From the NCBI GenBank assembly GCA_051293835.1, contig JBPKMA010000003.1:124001-188000 (forward strand): 64,000 nt of DNA, written 5' to 3'. Made by a program: the position numbers and the translations under genes. The number at the start of each line of letters is the position of its first letter. Positions within the stretch are counted from its first letter, which is position 1. Shown piece after piece: positions 43,425 to 52,429 of the stretch. Source of the stretch: DATLZU01 sp051293835 (GTDB lineage: Bacteria; Nitrospirota; Nitrospiria; Nitrospirales; Nitrospiraceae). The notes under the pieces were generated by a model that saw only the letters and a list, made by a program, of their open reading frames with translations, searched no databases and had not been told where the DNA came from.

Positions 43425-44425
43425 GAGTTCTGATTACCGGGGGAGCCGGCTTTCTGGGCAGCCACTTGTGCGACGTTCTGATCGCGCAGGGGCACGAGGT
43501 GGTCTGCATGGACAATTTCATTACGGGCCGGCCGGAGAACATCGCACATCTCATGGGGCACGAGCGGTTCAATTTTGTGAAGTACAACGTGTGCGACTAT
43601 CTGCACATCGACGGCGCGCTCGATGCCGTGCTGCATTTCGCCTCGCCGGCGAGCCCGCAGGATTATCTGGAATATCCGATCGCGACGCTCAAGGTCGGCG
43701 CACTCGGCACGCACAAGGCGCTGGGTCTGGCCAAGGCCAAGGGCACGCGGTTTCTCCTGGCCAGTACCTCCGAGGTCTACGGCGATCCCCTGGTCAACCC
43801 GCAGCCGGAATCCTACTGGGGCAACGTCAACCCGATCAGCCCGCGCGGCGTCTACGACGAGGCCAAGCGCTTCGCTGAGGCCATGACAATGGCCTATCAC
43901 CGGTACCATGGGCTGGATACGCGAATCGCCCGGATCTTCAACACCTTCGGCCCTCGTATGCGTCCTCATGACGGGCGCGTTGTCTCCAATTTCATCGTCC
44001 AGGCGCTGCAAGGCAAGCCGCTCACAGTGTTCGGCGACGGAACGCAGACGCGCAGTTTTTGCTACGTGGACGATTTGATCCGTGGTATTGTAGCGTTGCT
44101 TTTGGCTGAATCGGACAAAAGCGTCGATGAACGGACGGATCGAGCGCGTTTCCTCACCGCACCGTCGTCGACAGAGCCAGCCAGCATTCATGATCCAGTC
44201 AATCTCGGCAATCCCCGAGAACTCATGGTGATGGAGATTGCCGAGCTGGTGTTGAAGCTGACCGGCTCATCAAGCGCAATCCAGTACCAGCCTCTGCCGG
44301 TGGACGACCCCAAGGTGCGCCGCCCGGATATCCGGCGGGCGCAGGCGCTGCTGGGCTGGGAGCCGAAGATCAAGCTGGAAGACGGATTGAAGAAGACCAT
44401 TGAGTATTTTAGGAAGGTCCTCTAG
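43421..44425 (+). CDS. UDP-glucuronate decarboxylase (UDP-xylose synthase) or related UDP-sugar SDR
   Basis: The 334-residue extended SDR has ITGGAGFLGSHLCDVLI at the N-terminus, ASPASPQDYLEYPI, STSEVYGDP, the catalytic Y-x3-K in YDEAKRFAE, NTFGPRMRPHDGRVVSNF and TRSFCYVDDLI. These are hallmarks of UDP-xylose synthases, which convert UDP-GlcA to UDP-xylose. A non-conserved insert (about residues 230-255, DKSVDERTDRARFLTAPSS) interrupts the usual sequence before PVNLGNP. Specificity within the family is inferred. Confidence 0.85.
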   Translation: MRVLITGGAGFLGSHLCDVLIAQGHEVVCMDNFITGRPENIAHLMGHERFNFVKYNVCDYLHIDGALDAVLHFASPASPQDYLEYPIATLKVGALGTHKALGLAKAKGTRFLLASTSEVYGDPLVNPQPESYWGNVNPISPRGVYDEAKRFAEAMTMAYHRYHGLDTRIARIFNTFGPRMRPHDGRVVSNFIVQALQGKPLTVFGDGTQTRSFCYVDDLIRGIVALLLAESDKSVDERTDRARFLTAPSSTEPASIHDPVNLGNPRELMVMEIAELVLKLTGSSSAIQYQPLPVDDPKVRRPDIRRAQALLGWEPKIKLEDGLKKTIEYFRKVL

Positions 44426-44431
44426 GACACT

Positions 44432-44860
44432 GTGAAGAGGAATGGAATCTTAGTCCGGAAATTGGCGGAGATGGAAACGACCCTGCGCCGTTTGCAGAGT
44501 TATCAGCCATTGACCTACGAAGAATTCGCCAAGGATTGGGGCGATAGAAGATCGTTGAACAGGCATTGTAGATCCTCGGCGAAGCGAGGATCGATATTGC
44601 TCTCTCCGGGGGGCTTCCTCCTGAGACTTCGGCTTCGGTCATGGAGCGGCTTGAAGAGCTTGTGGTGGTTCAGAATGCCGGTCGCTACATTCCGATGGTC
44701 CGCTTCCGCAATTTTCTGGTTCATTAGTGCGAGCATATCGATTTGGGCAATAGAATCGTGACCAGGAAACTGGGGGACGTCGAAGCCTTTATCATGGAAG
44801 TCACGGCCTATGTCGAAGCGCATTACAGGCGTTGGACTCGGAACCAGGTATCTTGTTCGC
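44432..44860 (+). pseudogene. HepT (DUF86) toxin, degraded
   Basis: RNGILVRKLAEMETTLRRL and QPLTYEEFAKDWGDRRSLN form the first helices. After frame changes, IVEQALQILGEARIDIA and then MERLEELVVVQNAGRYIPMV follow. The RNase motif reads FRNFLVH followed by a TAG (44725-44727) and Cys where HEY is expected. C-terminal DLGNRIVTRKLGDVEAFIMEV continues. Both the catalytic end and the AMP-accepting Tyr are therefore lost. Confidence 0.72.
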
Positions 44861-45121
44861 GCTGCTTTTCAGCTCCGCACGTGAGGTGTGCTCCCTCAAG
44901 CTGATTCGGATATTGCGGTGGCGGTTTACCTGGATCACGAGCCCGATCTCGATGAACGGACGAGGATTCTGGGACGTGTACAGGATGCGGTCGGTAGCGA
45001 TCGAGTGGATCTTGTCTTCTTGCACAGAACCGACAATGCGATTTTGCAGCGTGAGGCCTTGAAAGGCCGGCTGCTTTTCTGCCGGGACCGGGAAGCCTAT
45101 GCTACCCTTCTTGCTGGCTGA
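44832..45121 (+). pseudogene. MntA-like nucleotidyltransferase, degraded
   Basis: LFALLFSSAREV stands where GSxARG is expected, so the key Gly has become Ser and the second Gly has become Glu. The frame then shifts to PQADSDIAVAVYLDHEPDLD and RVDLVFLHRTDNAILQREAL, ending in a TGA at 45119. It follows the broken HepT, giving the order HepT then MntA. Both genes of this module are dead. Confidence 0.7.
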
Positions 45122-45233
45122 CCGGCGCGGTCGTGATGAGGAGGAGCGGATCGCGCGAGGCTGGCGACTGCGCCGCGAACTCGCGGACACGGGCGCTTGG
45201 CAGTCTGGAAACACATGAAGGGGTAGAGGGACG

Positions 45234-45968
45234 ATGAAAGGCGTCGTGCTCGCGGGCGGGCTAGGCACCAGGCTGCTGCCGCTCACCAAGGTCACCAACA
45301 AGCATCTGCTGCCGGTCTACGACCGGCCGATGATCTATTATCCGATCCAGACTCTGGTCAACGCCGGGATTCGGGAAATCATGTTGGTTACCGGTGGCAA
45401 CAATGCGGGCGACTTTCTGCGACTGTTGGGAAACGGCAAAGAGTTCGGCCTCAAGCACCTTGACTACACCTATCAAGAAGGCGAAGGCGGGATTGCCGAT
45501 GCGCTTCGGCTGGCCGAATACTTTGCCGACGGCGAGCCGATCTGTGTCGTGTTGGGTGACAACATCATCGAGCGTAATATTCTCCGCGCGGCGCAGGCCT
45601 TCCGGGAACAGAAAACCGGCGCAAAGATTTTGCTGAAAGAAGTCAAGGACCCGCAGCGCTTCGGCGTGCCGGTGCTGGACGGCCAGCGGATCATCCGGAT
45701 CGAGGAGAAGCCCAAGCACCCGCAATCGCCCTATGCCGTCACGGGCATCTATTTCTACGACGCGCGGGTCTTCGACATCATTAAGACCCTCAAGCCCTCG
45801 GGGCGAGGCGAGTTGGAGATCACGGATGTGAACAATGTCTACATTGCAGCGGGCGAGCTGACGTGGGATCTTCTCGACGGTTGGTGGACGGACGCCGGGA
45901 CGATCGAATCCCTCTTCCTGGCCAATCAACTAGTGGCCCAAACGGGGGCGAATAAGCTGGAAGGTTGA
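45234..45968 (+). CDS. rmlA: Glucose-1-phosphate thymidylyltransferase, short form
   Basis: The 244-residue protein has VVLAGGLGTRLLPLTKVTNKHLL (nucleotide binding), VLGDNIIERN (metal-binding Asp), EEKPKHPQSPYAVTGIYFY and GWWTDAGTIESL. It makes dTDP-glucose from dTTP and Glc-1-P. It is shorter than the usual RmlA of about 290 residues because the C-terminal allosteric region is absent. It is the first gene of an intact nucleotide-sugar block with a 3-base gap to rmlB. Confidence 0.9.
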   Translation: MKGVVLAGGLGTRLLPLTKVTNKHLLPVYDRPMIYYPIQTLVNAGIREIMLVTGGNNAGDFLRLLGNGKEFGLKHLDYTYQEGEGGIADALRLAEYFADGEPICVVLGDNIIERNILRAAQAFREQKTGAKILLKEVKDPQRFGVPVLDGQRIIRIEEKPKHPQSPYAVTGIYFYDARVFDIIKTLKPSGRGELEITDVNNVYIAAGELTWDLLDGWWTDAGTIESLFLANQLVAQTGANKLEG

Positions 45969-45971
45969 CCG

Positions 45972-46994
45972 ATGAGAATCCTTGTGACCGGTGGTGCCGG
46001 ATTCATCGGTTCTCACCTGGTGCGGAGGCTGTTGGCGGATCCGCGCAACCAGGTGGTCAATCTCGACGCCTTGCGTTACTCCGGCAATCTGGAGAATCTC
46101 GCCGACCTCGCCGGCCATCCGCGTTACACCTTCATCCACGGGGATATCTGCGACGCCGTGACCGTCGAGCGGGTGCTCAGGGAGGAGGGGATTGAAGCTG
46201 TCGTCAACGCTGCGGCGGAAACTCACGTGGATCGCTCGATTCTCGATCCCCACAGTTTTGCCAAGACAGATGTCGTGGGAACCGCGGTCTTGCTGGAGGC
46301 CTCCCGTAAGGCGAAAGTCAGGCGCTATCTGCAGGTCAGCACGGACGAGGTGTACGGGAGCGTGGAAACGGGCATGTCGACCGAAGAGGATCCGCTGGTT
46401 CCTCGCAGTCCCTATGCGGCCAGCAAGGCGGGTGGCGATCTGCTGGTGCGCAGTTACTGGACGACGTATCGGTTCCCCGTGCTGATCACGCGAGGCAGCA
46501 ATACCTACGGCCCCCATCAGTATCCGGAGAAATTCATTCCCCTATGTGTGACCAACGCGATCGACGATCAGCCTCTTCCGATTTATGGAGACGGCCGCTA
46601 CCGCCGTGATTGGCTCTCGGTCCACGATCATTGCTCGGCTATCGAGCACGTGCTGCTCAACGGCGAGCCGGGAACCGTGTACAACGTCGGGGGTGGAAAC
46701 GAACGGGAAAACCTCGCCGTGGCGGAAATGATCCTGCAACAACTCGGCAAGCCGATGTCGCTCATCCGTTTCGTTGAAGACCGGCCTGGGCATGACCGCC
46801 GCTACGCAGTCGATTGTAGCCGCCTCCGCGCGCTCGGCTGGGCTCCGACTGTGCCGTTCGAGGAGGGGCTGCGGGCGACAGTGGACTGGTATCGAAGTCA
46901 CGAGGGATGGTGGCGGAAGATCAAATCCGGCGAGTTCCGCGCCTATTACGAGCGGATGTACGGGAAACGGCTCCGAGAGGGTGTCACAAGGTAA
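45972..46994 (+). CDS. rmlB: dTDP-glucose 4,6-dehydratase
   Basis: The 340-residue extended SDR has VTGGAGFIGSHLVRRLL, AAETHVDRSI, STDEVYGSVETG, the catalytic Y-x3-K in YAASKAGGDLL, SNTYGPHQYPEKFIP and RDWLSVHDHC. It removes water from dTDP-glucose to give the 4-keto-6-deoxy intermediate. It is adjacent to rmlA and followed by rmlD after about 60 bases. Confidence 0.93.
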   Translation: MRILVTGGAGFIGSHLVRRLLADPRNQVVNLDALRYSGNLENLADLAGHPRYTFIHGDICDAVTVERVLREEGIEAVVNAAAETHVDRSILDPHSFAKTDVVGTAVLLEASRKAKVRRYLQVSTDEVYGSVETGMSTEEDPLVPRSPYAASKAGGDLLVRSYWTTYRFPVLITRGSNTYGPHQYPEKFIPLCVTNAIDDQPLPIYGDGRYRRDWLSVHDHCSAIEHVLLNGEPGTVYNVGGGNERENLAVAEMILQQLGKPMSLIRFVEDRPGHDRRYAVDCSRLRALGWAPTVPFEEGLRATVDWYRSHEGWWRKIKSGEFRAYYERMYGKRLREGVTR

Positions 46995-47056
46995 CGGGAT
47001 AAAAGGAGGAGGGAGGCCCCACTACCTTCCATAACCCGCTCTCTACACCGAGCCCC

Positions 47057-47911
47057 ATGCGTATTTTCATTACCGGCGCTGATGGACAGCTTGGCAGCGA
47101 ATTGCGCCGCGTGTTGCACGGCGAGACGCTTCTGTTGGGAACCTGGCCACAGTTCGATTTGGAGAAACCCGACGTCGAACGGGCCATCGTCGAAGCCCAG
47201 CCGGACGTGGTCATCCATGCGGCGGCGTATACGAATGTGGATCAGGCCGAACGCGAGCCGGACCGGGTCATGCGTATCAATGCGGAAGGCACGCGGCGGG
47301 TGGCGCAGGCTGCAGCCGCAGTTGGGGCGAAGCTCATCTACCTCTCGACCGACTATGTCTTCGATGGGGAGAAACGAGTTCCATACGTGGAAACGGACGA
47401 ACCGCATCCGATCAATGTCTATGGGCGATCCAAGCTAGAAGGCGAACGGGAGGCGTTGGCGTATTGTCCGAATACGTTGGTGGTCAGGACGTCCTGGCTC
47501 TACGGATCGACCGGGAAGAACTTTGTGCGCACCATTCTGCAACTCGCGGCGGAGCAGCCGGTGCTCAAGGTCGTGGCGGATCAGCGGGGATGTCCGACGC
47601 ATGCCCGGGATTTAGCCAGCGCGCTGTGCCAGATTGTGCCGCTAGATTTGCGGGGCATTCTGCATGCGACCGGGGCAGGAGATTGCACCTGGTATGAATT
47701 CGCCTGCGAGATTGTGTCCGTGATGGGCCTCACTGTGCGAGTGGAGCCCATTTCGACGGACGAAGCCGGTCGACCCGCCCGACGTCCCGCGTATTCGGTG
47801 TTGTCGTGCCAGCGACTGCACGACGCCGGGATTCGCATGCCGCACTGGAAGGAGTCGCTGACCCGGTTTGCGCGTGAGGCAGGGATCAAGTGGAGCATGG
47901 TGAACGGGTAA
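47057..47911 (+). CDS. rmlD: dTDP-4-dehydrorhamnose reductase
   Basis: The 284-residue SDR has FITGADGQLGSELRRVL, PDVVIHAAAYTNVDQAE, YLSTDYVFDGEKRVPY, the catalytic Y-x3-K in YGRSKLEGE and RTSWLYG. It makes dTDP-L-rhamnose from the epimerised intermediate. The RmlC 3,5-epimerase that should act before it is not encoded in this window. Confidence 0.9.
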   Translation: MRIFITGADGQLGSELRRVLHGETLLLGTWPQFDLEKPDVERAIVEAQPDVVIHAAAYTNVDQAEREPDRVMRINAEGTRRVAQAAAAVGAKLIYLSTDYVFDGEKRVPYVETDEPHPINVYGRSKLEGEREALAYCPNTLVVRTSWLYGSTGKNFVRTILQLAAEQPVLKVVADQRGCPTHARDLASALCQIVPLDLRGILHATGAGDCTWYEFACEIVSVMGLTVRVEPISTDEAGRPARRPAYSVLSCQRLHDAGIRMPHWKESLTRFAREAGIKWSMVNG

Positions 47912-47935
47912 GAGGTGTAGAGAGAAGGAGTGAAC

Positions 47936-48925
47936 ATGAAGCGCGCGTTGATTACCGGCATTACCGGACAGGATGGGTCGTACCTGGCCGAATTTCTGCT
48001 TGAAAAGGGCTACGAGGTGCACGGGATCGTCCGCCGGGTGGCGATCGAAGACCCAGAACACCGGTTGTGGCGCATTCTTCCGATCAAAGAGCGGCTCCAT
48101 CTGCACGCCGCTTCCCTGGAAAGCTTTCCGAGCATTTATCGCGTGCTTCAGGCCGTTCGACCGGATGAGTGTTATCATTTGGCCGCGCAAAGCTTCGTCG
48201 CTTACTCATTTGAGGATGAGTTTTCGACATTGAACGCCAACATCAACGGTACGCACTATATGTTGGCCGCGGTGCGCGACTGCGTGCCGCAGTGCCGCTT
48301 CTATTTCGCGGCTTCCAGCGAAATGTTCGGGAAGGTGGAACAGACGCCCCAGACTGAATTGACGCCGTTTCATCCGCGGTCGGCCTACGGCATTTCCAAG
48401 GTGGCCGGGTTCGATCTGACGAGAAACTACCGAGAGGCCTACGGGCTCTTCGCGTGCTCCGGTATCCTCTACAACCATGAGTCGCCTCGGCGGGGGTATG
48501 AGTTTGTTACCAGGAAGATCACGTCGCATGCCGCCAGAATCAAGCTGGGGCTGGCCAAAGAATTGCGGCTCGGCAACCTGGAGGCCAAGCGTGATTGGGG
48601 GCATGCGCGGGAATACGTGAAGGCGATGTGGATGATGCTGCAGCAGGACCAGCCCGATGACTACGTGATCGCGACTGGGGAACAACATACCGTCCGGGAG
48701 TTCGCGAAGATCGCCTTCGCGCATCTTGGCCTGGACTATCGCGATTATGTCACGGTCGATCCCCAATTGCTGCGTCCGGCTGATGTGGAAACGTTGCTGG
48801 GCGACGCTTCTAAGGCCAGGCGAGTCCTCGGATGGTCGTACCAGCTCTCTTTCAAAGATCTGGTGGAAGAGATGGTCGAGGCGGATCTGCAGTGGTTGCG
48901 CGGAGCGCCGCGGACCCGGGTGTGA
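47936..48925 (+). CDS. gmd: GDP-mannose 4,6-dehydratase
   Basis: The 329-residue protein has LITGITGQDGSYLAEFLLEKGY, YHLAAQSFVAYSF, ASSEMFGKVEQTPQTE, the catalytic Y-x3-K in YGISKVAGF, NHESPRRGYEFVTRKI and RDWGHAREYVKAMW, the diagnostic Gmd set. It forms GDP-4-keto-6-deoxymannose, precursor of GDP-fucose, GDP-rhamnose or GDP-perosamine. An AGAAGGAG ribosome site supports the ATG at 47936. The usual partner fcl is present only as fragments. Confidence 0.93.
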   Translation: MKRALITGITGQDGSYLAEFLLEKGYEVHGIVRRVAIEDPEHRLWRILPIKERLHLHAASLESFPSIYRVLQAVRPDECYHLAAQSFVAYSFEDEFSTLNANINGTHYMLAAVRDCVPQCRFYFAASSEMFGKVEQTPQTELTPFHPRSAYGISKVAGFDLTRNYREAYGLFACSGILYNHESPRRGYEFVTRKITSHAARIKLGLAKELRLGNLEAKRDWGHAREYVKAMWMMLQQDQPDDYVIATGEQHTVREFAKIAFAHLGLDYRDYVTVDPQLLRPADVETLLGDASKARRVLGWSYQLSFKDLVEEMVEADLQWLRGAPRTRV

Positions 48926-48950
48926 GCCGGAGGCGGAGGAAAGGGCGATC

Positions 48951-49517
48951 ATGGTTCAGTCCAAGTCGACGAGGCGGCGGCGGGCGACACAGGCGCGGCT
49001 GTTGCGAGCGCTGAAGCGAATCCGCCTGTTCGCCACCGACGTGGACGGCGTGCTTACCGACGCCGGGATGTACTATTCCGAATCAGGGGACGAGTGGAAA
49101 AAATTCAACACGCGGGACGGAATGGGTATCAAGTTGCTGCAAAAGGCGGGACTACTCACCGCACTGGTCACACAGGAACACACCAAGCTGGTGGCACGGC
49201 GCGCGGAAAAGTTGACGATTCCGGAAGTGCACCAAGGCGCCTTTGATAAACTGACTGTCCTCAAGGAGATAGCCGAGCGGCACGGATTTACGCTCCGCGA
49301 AGTGGCCTACATGGGCGATGACGTCAACGATTTGGTGGCGCTCGAGGCCGTCGGCTTTTCCGCCGCGCCGGCTGATGCACTTCCGCCAGTGCGGCGGGCG
49401 GTAGATTATGTCTGCCACAAAAGAGGCGGCGAAGGCGCGGTGCGCGAGGTGGCGGACCTCATTTTGGCGGCCAAAGGTTTGACGTTCGGGGTTCGGCGCT
49501 CGAAGATGGAGAGATGA
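48951..49517 (+). CDS. KdsC-like HAD phosphatase
   Basis: The 188-residue protein has a C0-type HAD fold. FATDVDGVLTDAGMYY is motif I (Asp nucleophile and acid/base Asp), LVTQEHT motif II region, and VAYMGDDVNDLVALEAVG motif IV. The family includes Kdo-8-phosphate phosphatase (KdsC) and phosphatase domains linked to sialic-acid-like sugars. No kdsA or kdsB is nearby, so the substrate is uncertain; the gmd-manC neighbourhood suggests nucleotide-sugar metabolism. A 25-residue basic N-terminal extension precedes the domain. Confidence 0.8.
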   Translation: MVQSKSTRRRRATQARLLRALKRIRLFATDVDGVLTDAGMYYSESGDEWKKFNTRDGMGIKLLQKAGLLTALVTQEHTKLVARRAEKLTIPEVHQGAFDKLTVLKEIAERHGFTLREVAYMGDDVNDLVALEAVGFSAAPADALPPVRRAVDYVCHKRGGEGAVREVADLILAAKGLTFGVRRSKMER

Positions 49518-49518
49518 C

Positions 49519-50985
49519 GTGAGCACCCGCAACCCTCGCGCTTCGAACTTTGCACATCTCTACCCCGTCATCCTTGCCGGCGGGAGCGGCACGCGGTTCT
49601 GGCCGTTAAGCCGGCATCTTTATCCCAAACAACTTCTCCGCATCATCGGCGAGGAAACGCTGATCCAGCAGACGATGCGACGGGTCCTGGGCTTCACGTC
49701 CGCCAGCCGGGTGTTGATCTCCACCAATCCGGCTCAGGCGGAGTCCATTCGCATTCAACTGCGGGAATGGAAGGAGGCGATCCAGGACAACTTCGTCATC
49801 GAACCCGAAGGCCGCAACACGGCGCCGGCGATCGCACTCGCGGCGCACGAACTGCTTCGGCGCGATCCCGATGCGGTCATGCTAGTGCTGCCGGCTGATC
49901 ATGTGATCAAGGGCGAACGGCAGTTCCAGCGTGCCGTGGCCCTCGGAATAGATCTGGCCATGAAGGATTATCTGGTTACCTTCGGCGTTAGGCCCATCAG
50001 GCCGGAGACCGGGTACGGGTATATTCAGCCGAAGCCGGCAGTCCGTTTAGCGAAGGCGGGAAAACTGGTCGGCCATCCGGTGGCGCGGTTTGTTGAAAAG
50101 CCGAACGCGGTCAAGGCTGCCCAGTACCTGAAGGCGGGGAACTACTATTGGAATAGCGGCATGTTCGTCTGGCGGGCGCGGACCATTCTCGAGGAGTTGA
50201 CCAGGCACCAGCCGGCCCTTGCCCGCTCAATGAACAGGGTCGCAGCATTGATCAGTAGCGGGGCACCGAGGAGCGAGGTCGATGAGGCGTACCGCAAGGT
50301 GGCGTCGGTCTCGATCGATCACGGCGTCATGGAGCGTTCCTCACGCGCAGCGGTTATTCCGGTCGATTTCGCCTGGTCGGATGTTGGGAACTGGAGCAGC
50401 CTGGAGGAAGTGGCGCCGCTGGACAAGACCGGAAACGTGGTCAGCGGCCGGGTGGTGGATCTTGGAAGCCGCAACTCGATTCTCTACGCCGATCGGCGCC
50501 TGGTGGCGACGATCGGCCTCTCCGATATGGTCGTGGTGGATACGCCGGATGCGACGCTGGTGTGTCCCAAATCTCGATCGCAGGATGTCAAGAAGGTGGT
50601 AGAACTGCTCAAGCGACAGGGGGCGCCGGAGCATCTTGAGCACTTGACGGTGTACCGGCCATGGGGGTCCTACACCGTGTTGGACGAGGGACCAGGATAC
50701 AAGGTCAAGCGGGTGACGGTGAACCCCAGCGGGCGCCTGTCCCTTCAACTGCACCATCGACGTAGCGAGCACTGGGTCGTCATCAGTGGCACGGCGCGGG
50801 TGACGCGCGGAGAGGAGGTCTTCGATCTCACGGTTGGCCAGAGCACCGCCATTCCGGTTGAAACCAAGCATCGATTGGAAAATCCCAGCCAGGATGTGCT
50901 GCACATCATCGAGGTCCAAAACGGCCCCTATCTGGGCGAGGACGACATCGTGCGGTTTCGGGATGACTATGGGAGAAGTTCATAG
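49519..50985 (+). CDS. manC: Mannose-1-phosphate guanylyltransferase / mannose-6-phosphate isomerase
   Basis: The 488-residue type II enzyme has the nucleotidyltransferase motif PVILAGGSGTRFWPLSRHLYPKQLL, PADHVI, a GYGYIQ segment and FVEKPN in the N-terminal domain. The C-terminal cupin (PWGSYTVLDEG through LHIIEVQNG, about residues 375-480) carries the isomerase. It makes GDP-mannose for Gmd. It starts with GTG one base after the phosphatase gene. Confidence 0.93.
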   Translation: MSTRNPRASNFAHLYPVILAGGSGTRFWPLSRHLYPKQLLRIIGEETLIQQTMRRVLGFTSASRVLISTNPAQAESIRIQLREWKEAIQDNFVIEPEGRNTAPAIALAAHELLRRDPDAVMLVLPADHVIKGERQFQRAVALGIDLAMKDYLVTFGVRPIRPETGYGYIQPKPAVRLAKAGKLVGHPVARFVEKPNAVKAAQYLKAGNYYWNSGMFVWRARTILEELTRHQPALARSMNRVAALISSGAPRSEVDEAYRKVASVSIDHGVMERSSRAAVIPVDFAWSDVGNWSSLEEVAPLDKTGNVVSGRVVDLGSRNSILYADRRLVATIGLSDMVVVDTPDATLVCPKSRSQDVKKVVELLKRQGAPEHLEHLTVYRPWGSYTVLDEGPGYKVKRVTVNPSGRLSLQLHHRRSEHWVVISGTARVTRGEEVFDLTVGQSTAIPVETKHRLENPSQDVLHIIEVQNGPYLGEDDIVRFRDDYGRSS

Positions 50986-51022
50986 TGACTCGCTGGACCT
51001 GTTCGCTGGTTGAGGTGAAACG

Positions 51023-52429
51023 ATGGCGCTCTTTCGCGAATACGACATTCGCGGCATCATCGGGAAAGACCTAACCGAGGACGTGGCCGAACGGATCGGG
51101 CGCGCCTATGCGACTATGGCTGAGGCGAAGGGTGTGAAAGCCGTCAGTGTCGGCCGCGACGGGCGACTTAGTTCGCCGAGCCTCCGTGACGGCTTGGTGC
51201 GCGGGCTTATGGCCGGGGGCGTCCATGTAGTGGATCTGGGTGTCTGTCCGACGCCCTTATTGTATTTCTCGCTGTTCCGGTTGCCGGTCGACGGCGGCAT
51301 CATGATCACGGGCAGTCACAATGCCGCCGACTATAACGGGTTCAAGGTCTGTCTTGGCAGGGAGACCCTACACGGCGAAGAGATTCAGGAGCTGCGTCGG
51401 ATCATGGAGGCGGGAGCCTTTGTCTCCGGGAGCGGGACGGTCTCGACTCATCCGATTATTCCCGACTACCTCGCCTATTTACAACAGAGCTTTGCTGGGG
51501 TGCGCGCGGATCACCTGCATGTCGTCATTGACTGCGGCAACGGGGCGGCCGCCCTCGTCGCCGAACGGGCGCTGGCACAGCTTGGATGCCGCGTGACCGG
51601 ACTCTACTGCGAGCTGGATGGCCGGTTTCCGCACCACCATCCCGACCCCACCGTGATCGAGAACCTTCGTGATTTGACAGCGACCGTGAAATCACAAGGG
51701 GCAGATGTCGGCATCGGATATGATGGCGACGGTGATCGCATTGGCGCGGTCGACGAACAGGGGAACATCCTGTGGGGCGACCGGCTCATGGTGATCTACG
51801 CGCGCGACATTCTGGCGGCCAAACCGGGATGCACGATCATCTCCGAGGTTAAGGCTTCCCAAAGTCTCTATGACGACATCGCCGCACGCGGGGGACGGCC
51901 GATCATGTGGAAGACCGGCCATTCCTTGATTAAGGCCAAGATGAAGGCCGAGGGAGCGGCGCTGGCCGGCGAAATGTCCGGCCATATGTTCTTTGCGGAT
52001 CGGTACTTCGGGTACGATGACGCCATCTACGCGTCCTGCCGCCTGGTCGAGATCCTGGCCAAGACGAAGCAACCCCTCTCAAGCCTGGTGGCGGATCTGC
52101 CGCGGACAGCCGTGACACCGGAAATCCGCGTGGAGTGTCCGGACACGATCAAGTTTGACCTAGTGAACCGGGTCCAGGCGCGGCTTGCAGCCTATGTGAA
52201 AACCAGCCGGCCGCTGGAGCCTGCCGGGCTGCGGCTCCGGGACCTGGTGACCATCGACGGCGTGCGCGCGATCTTCGAGGATGGCTGGGGGCTGATTCGG
52301 GCATCGAACACGCAGCCGGCTTTGGTGCTGCGCTTCGAGGCCGCCTCTCCCGAGCGGCTCCAGGCGATCCGAGCGATGCTCGAACGCGAGCTGGATGCGG
52401 TGCGCAACGCCTGTGACTCCCTGACGTGA
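51023..52429 (+). CDS. manB: Phosphomannomutase/phosphoglucomutase
   Basis: The 468-residue alpha-phosphohexomutase starts FREYDIRGIIGKDL. The phosphoserine loop is ITGSHNAADYNGFK (Gly where many members have Ala before the Ser). The metal loop is DGDGDRIGAVD, the sugar-binding loop GEMSGHMFF and the C-terminal phosphate loop RASNTQPALVLRFE. It interconverts Man-6-P and Man-1-P (AlgC-like) and feeds ManC directly upstream. Confidence 0.92.
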   Translation: MALFREYDIRGIIGKDLTEDVAERIGRAYATMAEAKGVKAVSVGRDGRLSSPSLRDGLVRGLMAGGVHVVDLGVCPTPLLYFSLFRLPVDGGIMITGSHNAADYNGFKVCLGRETLHGEEIQELRRIMEAGAFVSGSGTVSTHPIIPDYLAYLQQSFAGVRADHLHVVIDCGNGAAALVAERALAQLGCRVTGLYCELDGRFPHHHPDPTVIENLRDLTATVKSQGADVGIGYDGDGDRIGAVDEQGNILWGDRLMVIYARDILAAKPGCTIISEVKASQSLYDDIAARGGRPIMWKTGHSLIKAKMKAEGAALAGEMSGHMFFADRYFGYDDAIYASCRLVEILAKTKQPLSSLVADLPRTAVTPEIRVECPDTIKFDLVNRVQARLAAYVKTSRPLEPAGLRLRDLVTIDGVRAIFEDGWGLIRASNTQPALVLRFEAASPERLQAIRAMLERELDAVRNACDSLT

